A stretch of DNA of 64,000 bases from an uncultured Acidobacteriia bacterium (GTDB lineage Bacteria > Acidobacteriota > Terriglobia > Bryobacterales > Bryobacteraceae). Of this stretch, positions 61,745 to 64,000 are shown one piece after another. A model generated the notes under the pieces. It saw only the letters and a list, made by a program, of their open reading frames with translations. It did no database searches and had not been told where the DNA came from. Location of the stretch: NCBI GenBank assembly GCA_903875575.1, contig CAIQWJ010000072.1, positions 38,300 through 102,299 of the forward strand, in the 5' to 3' direction. The first letter of the stretch is position 1. Each line of letters opens with the position of its first letter. Position numbers and translations under genes: made by a program.

Positions 61745-61764
61745 ACTGCGACCGCAAGGGAGCG
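61745..61764. repeat. Dispersed intergenic repeat, copy B
   Basis: ACTGCGACCGCAAGGGAGCG, 17 of 20 identical to the copy at 4934-4953, in the 171-nt gap after the hydrolase gene. Confidence 0.5.
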
Positions 61765-61844
61765 ATTCTGCACATCATCCAGATCCGCTGAATATCGATT
61801 CACCCGCGTGGAGGCACGAGTCTTTGCCCGTGGCAACCGCAAGC

Positions 61845-62222
61845 CTATTTGATCTGCGAGGCCGAAAACTCTCCCACCACGCCGTACTCCTCCACCGTCA
61901 CGGTTCCGGATAAAAACGGCGAGTCATCCGCCGCCTTACTCAGCATCCCGCTGTACGTCAGCGTCACCGAATCACCGCTGTGCGTGAAGGTGACCTTTTT
62001 ACTATCAGTCGCATCAACCTTTCCCGTAAGCTTACTGCTGCCCCGCTCGGACGTGCACGTGCCGGTCAGCTCGCCCTTGTTCTGCTCAATCGTGCAGAAA
62101 TCCTCAGCTTCGCGGTCCGCCACCTTGATATAAATCTGCCATTTCCCCACGATGGGGATCGTGTCCGCAGCCGATACCATCGCCACCGCCGCCAACAGAA
62201 ACAGTCCGAGTCTGGTTTTCAT
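61845..62222 (-). CDS. Small exported beta-rich protein under TetR control
   Basis: 125 aa from ATG 62222, with AAGGAA just upstream; the track's start at 62309 lies upstream of the promoter and is wrong. Signal peptide LGLFLLAAVAMVSAAD, then a ~100-residue beta-rich domain with (V)GKWQIYIK, LTGTCTSERGSSKLTGKVD and a final TVEEYGVVGEF. It resembles lipocalin-like small secreted domains; no family is certain. The promoter at 62268-62296 carries palindromes expected to bind the divergent TetR protein. Confidence 0.75.
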   Translation of the reverse strand: MKTRLGLFLLAAVAMVSAADTIPIVGKWQIYIKVADREAEDFCTIEQNKGELTGTCTSERGSSKLTGKVDATDSKKVTFTHSGDSVTLTYSGMLSKAADDSPFLSGTVTVEEYGVVGEFSASQIK

Positions 62223-62243
62223 TTCCTTCGCCTTCCTTCTATT

Positions 62244-62296
62244 GTGGCACTCAGTGCCACTTCCCGAAGTATATTCGGCATTCAGTGCCATGTCAA
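62244..62296 (-). promoter_or_regulatory. Promoter of the small exported gene with two palindromic operators
   Basis: Minus strand TTGACA (62296-62291), a 17-nt spacer and TATACT (62273-62268), near-consensus. Operator 2 (62275-62291, TCGGCATTCAGTGCCAT) fills the spacer. Operator 1 (62244-62260, GTGGCACTCAGTGCCAC) is a perfect 8-1-8 palindrome at the predicted transcript start. Centres are 31 bp apart, three helical turns. A repressor here would block transcription. Confidence 0.75.
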
Positions 62297-62311
62297 CACC
62301 AAAGCGCATAT

Positions 62312-62341
62312 TTGCACTTCAGGCGCACTCCGTGCTAATGT
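62312..62341 (+). promoter_or_regulatory. tetR promoter with third operator copy
   Basis: TTGCAC (62312-62317), an 18-nt spacer and TAATGT (62336-62341). Within it lies GGCGCACTCCGTGCTAA (62322-62338), 12 of 17 matching operator 1 and with an inner GCAC/GTGC dyad. The predicted transcript start is ~7 nt before the TetR ATG. Suggests autorepression. Confidence 0.5.
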
Positions 62342-62354
62342 CGCGGTAACCACC

Positions 62355-63044
62355 ATGACAGTCGGTTCCACAGCCCCCCGCCGCGAGACGCGTCTCCTTC
62401 GCCCCGCCCGTCCCACGCTCCAGTCCCGCAAACAGCAGTTTGTTCGCGACGCCATCTGGGACGCCGCCATTGACCTCTTCTCCGAAAAAGGCTTCGACGA
62501 GACCACCGTTGACGATATCGCCGATGCGGCCGGAGTTTCCCGTCGCTCGTTCTTTCGCTACTTCTCCTCCAAAAGCGACCTTATGGCGCATGGCATCGTG
62601 AGCTACGGCACCGCCGTGACGGACGCCATCGCCGCCTGTCCGAAAAACGCCACGCCCGCGGAGGTTTTCCGCACGACTGTACGCGAGGTGGCCGGCCATC
62701 AGGCCACCCAACCCCGCACGCGAAAGATCATGCAGATCGCCGCCAAATACCCGGCCGCGAGGGAAGCGCAGTTGTCGAGAGTGGCGGAAGTCCAGGATCA
62801 CGTTGCGGAAGCCTTCGCACGGCGTTCCCCCAAAGGTTCCCCAAACGACCTGACAGCCCACCTGTTCGCCAGCCTGACGCTGTCGGTTTTCGGCGTGACG
62901 TTTCGCGCATGGCTTGAGAGCAGCCCGCAGGATATGTCGATCACGGTGGAGCGCGTCTTCGCCACGCTGGGACTGTTTCTGGCGGGAGATGGAGAGCTGG
63001 CAACCGGTTCGGGTCGGCGGGCGAACAAGAAAAGCAAACGTTAG
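62355..63044 (+). CDS. TetR-family transcriptional repressor
   Basis: 229 aa from ATG 62355; the track's 61980 start runs through the divergent gene. The first ~25 residues are basic, then the HTH: AIDLFSEKGFDETTVDDIADAAGVSRRSFFRYFSSKSDL, a textbook TetR DNA-binding domain. The ligand domain (~80-220) has the acyl-type MftR/AcrR C-terminal pattern (APTLGLFL-like FATLGLFLAG), ligand unknown. Three related palindromes lie between it and the divergent small gene. Confidence 0.92.
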   Translation: MTVGSTAPRRETRLLRPARPTLQSRKQQFVRDAIWDAAIDLFSEKGFDETTVDDIADAAGVSRRSFFRYFSSKSDLMAHGIVSYGTAVTDAIAACPKNATPAEVFRTTVREVAGHQATQPRTRKIMQIAAKYPAAREAQLSRVAEVQDHVAEAFARRSPKGSPNDLTAHLFASLTLSVFGVTFRAWLESSPQDMSITVERVFATLGLFLAGDGELATGSGRRANKKSKR

Positions 63045-63100
63045 AATAGAGCCGATGTACTGGCAGCTCAAAACCCTTAAACCAAGGAGGGCGCCCATCC

Positions 63101-63120
63101 GCTCCGGTCGCTGACGCTCC
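63101..63120. repeat. Second type of short intergenic repeat
   Basis: GCTCCGGTCGCTGACGCTCC; its complement GGAGCGTCAGCGACCGGAGC shares GCGACCG and GGAGCG words with the copies at 4934 and 61745 but is arranged differently. I recall similar words as frequent in Solibacter intergenic DNA; this needs a genome count. Confidence 0.35.
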
Positions 63121-63223
63121 TTCCGCAAACGCCCGCAGCCGAATCTTTTATAGCCTCCGGCAGGTGGAAGGGCGGGGCGTGCGGATTGCCTCTTCCATAA
63201 TCCGACGTTTTCCGGAACTGGCC

Positions 63224-63245
63224 GCGTTTCGCTGGAGCGAAACGC
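63224..63245. terminator. Hairpin between tetR and the collagen-like gene
   Basis: GCGTTTCGCT-GG-AGCGAAACGC, a perfect inverted repeat with effective 8-bp stem and 6-nt loop. It lies between two convergent genes, where a bidirectional terminator is expected, but has no U-run. The rest of 63045-63285 shows no gene. Confidence 0.45.
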
Positions 63246-63285
63246 TAAAGACACCAGCTTCCGATAACTGCGGATCCCGTATCGC

Positions 63286-64000
63286 TCAAAACAGCTTTAC
63301 AAAGACCGCTTGGGTTCCCGTGATTCCAGCGCTCACAGCCTGACTGCTTCCTGTGATATAGGAGCACTCCAGATAGTCATTTGCTGCCATATTGACCACC
63401 CAGGACGCCAGAGACACGCTGTATCCGTTTACTGCCTGGGTACCATAATATATCGGTGTGCCATTCTTTCCAATGAAGGTGCCAAGGTAACCCGAGTTCG
63501 AACCATCGAGATTTACCTGGCAGTTGAAAAGATAATAACCAGATGTTGGCGCTGTGAATCGCGTCGAATTGACCGAGGTAGAGTGCATGACCCCCCCGGA
63601 CGTATCCCACAGATTCGTGTCGAATGTCAACGTTCCACCTGAGCCTGAAAAGAAGGACGTAGATCGATAGGCAGATACGCCAGGGCCAGCGCCTCCCGTC
63701 GTGCCGACTCCTGTGGCACCGGTGGCACCCGTCACACCGTTATTTCCTGTCGCTCCCATGGCACCAGTCACACCGGTTGCACCCGTCGCTCCGTTGTTTC
63801 CTGTGGCTCCCGTTGCTCCCGCCGTGCCAACGCCCGTGGCACCAGTCACGCCAGCTGCACCCGTCGCTCCGTTGCTTCCTGTGGCTCCCACCGTGCCAAC
63901 TCCGGTGGCGCCTGTCGCACCGGTCGCACCCGTCGCTCCGTTGTTTCCTGTGGCTCCCGTCGCTCCCGCCGTGCCAACGCCCGTGGCACCAGTCACGCCA
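63286..64000 (-). CDS. Collagen-like protein with C1q-like C-terminal domain (partial)
   Basis: At least 237 codons; the N-terminus lies beyond the right edge. The visible N-terminal part is Gly-X-Y repeats dominated by GAT and GNN/GVG triplets, then ~135 residues of a beta-rich domain ([20 protein letters not shown] ... [12 protein letters not shown]) with the C1q/TNF-like pattern found at the end of bacterial collagen-like proteins. It should form surface or secreted trimers. The 147-bp DNA repeats make its length prone to change by recombination. Confidence 0.88.
   Translation of the reverse strand, partial: GVTGATGVGTAGATGATGNNGATGATGATGATGVGTVGATGSNGATGAAGVTGATGVGTAGATGATGNNGATGATGVTGAMGATGNNGVTGATGATGVGTTGGAGPGVSAYRSTSFFSGSGGTLTFDTNLWDTSGGVMHSTSVNSTRFTAPTSGYYLFNCQVNLDGSNSGYLGTFIGKNGTPIYYGTQAVNGYSVSLASWVVNMAANDYLECSYITGSSQAVSAGITGTQAVFVKLF
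63777..64000 (-). repeat. 147-bp-period repeats in the collagen-like gene
   Basis: The segment around 63777-63854 recurs almost identically from ~63924 to the window end, for example GCTCCCGCCGTGCCAACGCC at 63815 and 63962. The period is 147 nt, i.e. 49 codons. More copies probably continue past the window. Confidence 0.8.

Noticed and set aside
63777-64000. CRISPR-like regular repeats
   Set aside because: The repeats are in-frame Gly-X-Y codons of a collagen-like gene with no unique spacers; no cas genes are present.

Overview
The window looks like chromosome of an acidobacterium of the Solibacter/Bryobacter type (Bryobacterales). Sequence-based reasons: high-GC coding; a 1783-aa protein whose C-terminal part resembles the Solibacter TIGR03437 domain; exported cytochrome partners of the DUF1592/DUF1552 and DUF1549-DUF1553/DUF1501 families; CTC-type bL25; hopanoid-type HpnB; and several exported hydrolases carrying Gly/Arg-rich inserts. 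The assignment is inference from family knowledge, since no database search was possible.

Layout. 0.4-4.9 kb: a multi-domain CxxCH protein (DUF1592 type) followed by its Tat-exported DUF1552 partner. 5.1-7.7 kb: the rplY-pth-rpsF-rpsR-rplI translation operon, closed by a strong hairpin. 7.8-12.5 kb: a phosphodiesterase/TPR/sulfotransferase fusion, a Crp/Fnr regulator with a clear promoter, and a convergent PP2C phosphatase. 12.6-17.4 kb (minus strand): PIG-L deacetylase, EpsI, exosortase and a decayed amidohydrolase. 17.4-19.6 kb: fused alpha+beta E1 of a branched-chain 2-oxoacid dehydrogenase. 19.8-23.9 kb: a stand-alone OmpR-type winged-helix protein, then a cupredoxin-like protein, an HD-GYP receptor and a beta-barrel-like protein. 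24-29.7 kb: small hypothetical, hpnB, the oxidative pentose phosphate operon zwf-opcA-pgl, and a membrane J-domain protein.

29.9-44.6 kb starts at tRNA-Gln(UUG) and is accessory and decaying: mazE with a frameshifted mazF, Fic, carboxylesterase, an ars cluster (arsR, arsD, nonsense-interrupted arsA, arsC remnant, no efflux permease), GH88-like/SDR pair, a nonsense-interrupted esterase, a large membrane protein, and remnants of an esterase and a TonB receptor. 44.7-50 kb: a second exported cytochrome operon (DUF1549/DUF1553 - DUF1501 - DinB). 50-55.4 kb: a giant secreted propeller/BACON-repeat protein. 55.6-60.5 kb: lipoproteins, a DoxX-like membrane protein and tandem Nif3-like paralogues. 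60.6-64 kb: an alpha/beta hydrolase, a small exported protein divergent from a TetR regulator with three palindromic operators, and the C-terminal part of a collagen-like protein that runs off the window.

Points most worth a second look: (1) the TetR switch, where palindromes sit inside the -35/-10 spacers of both divergent promoters; (2) 11-bp-period direct repeats around the receiver-less OmpR-type regulator and also upstream of the crp promoter; (3) the phosphodiesterase-TPR-sulfotransferase fusion; (4) promoters that place transcription starts only about 4-7 nt before ATG at four loci; (5) Gly/Arg-rich inserts shared by otherwise unrelated exported hydrolases; (6) the cluster of broken genes after tRNA-Gln.
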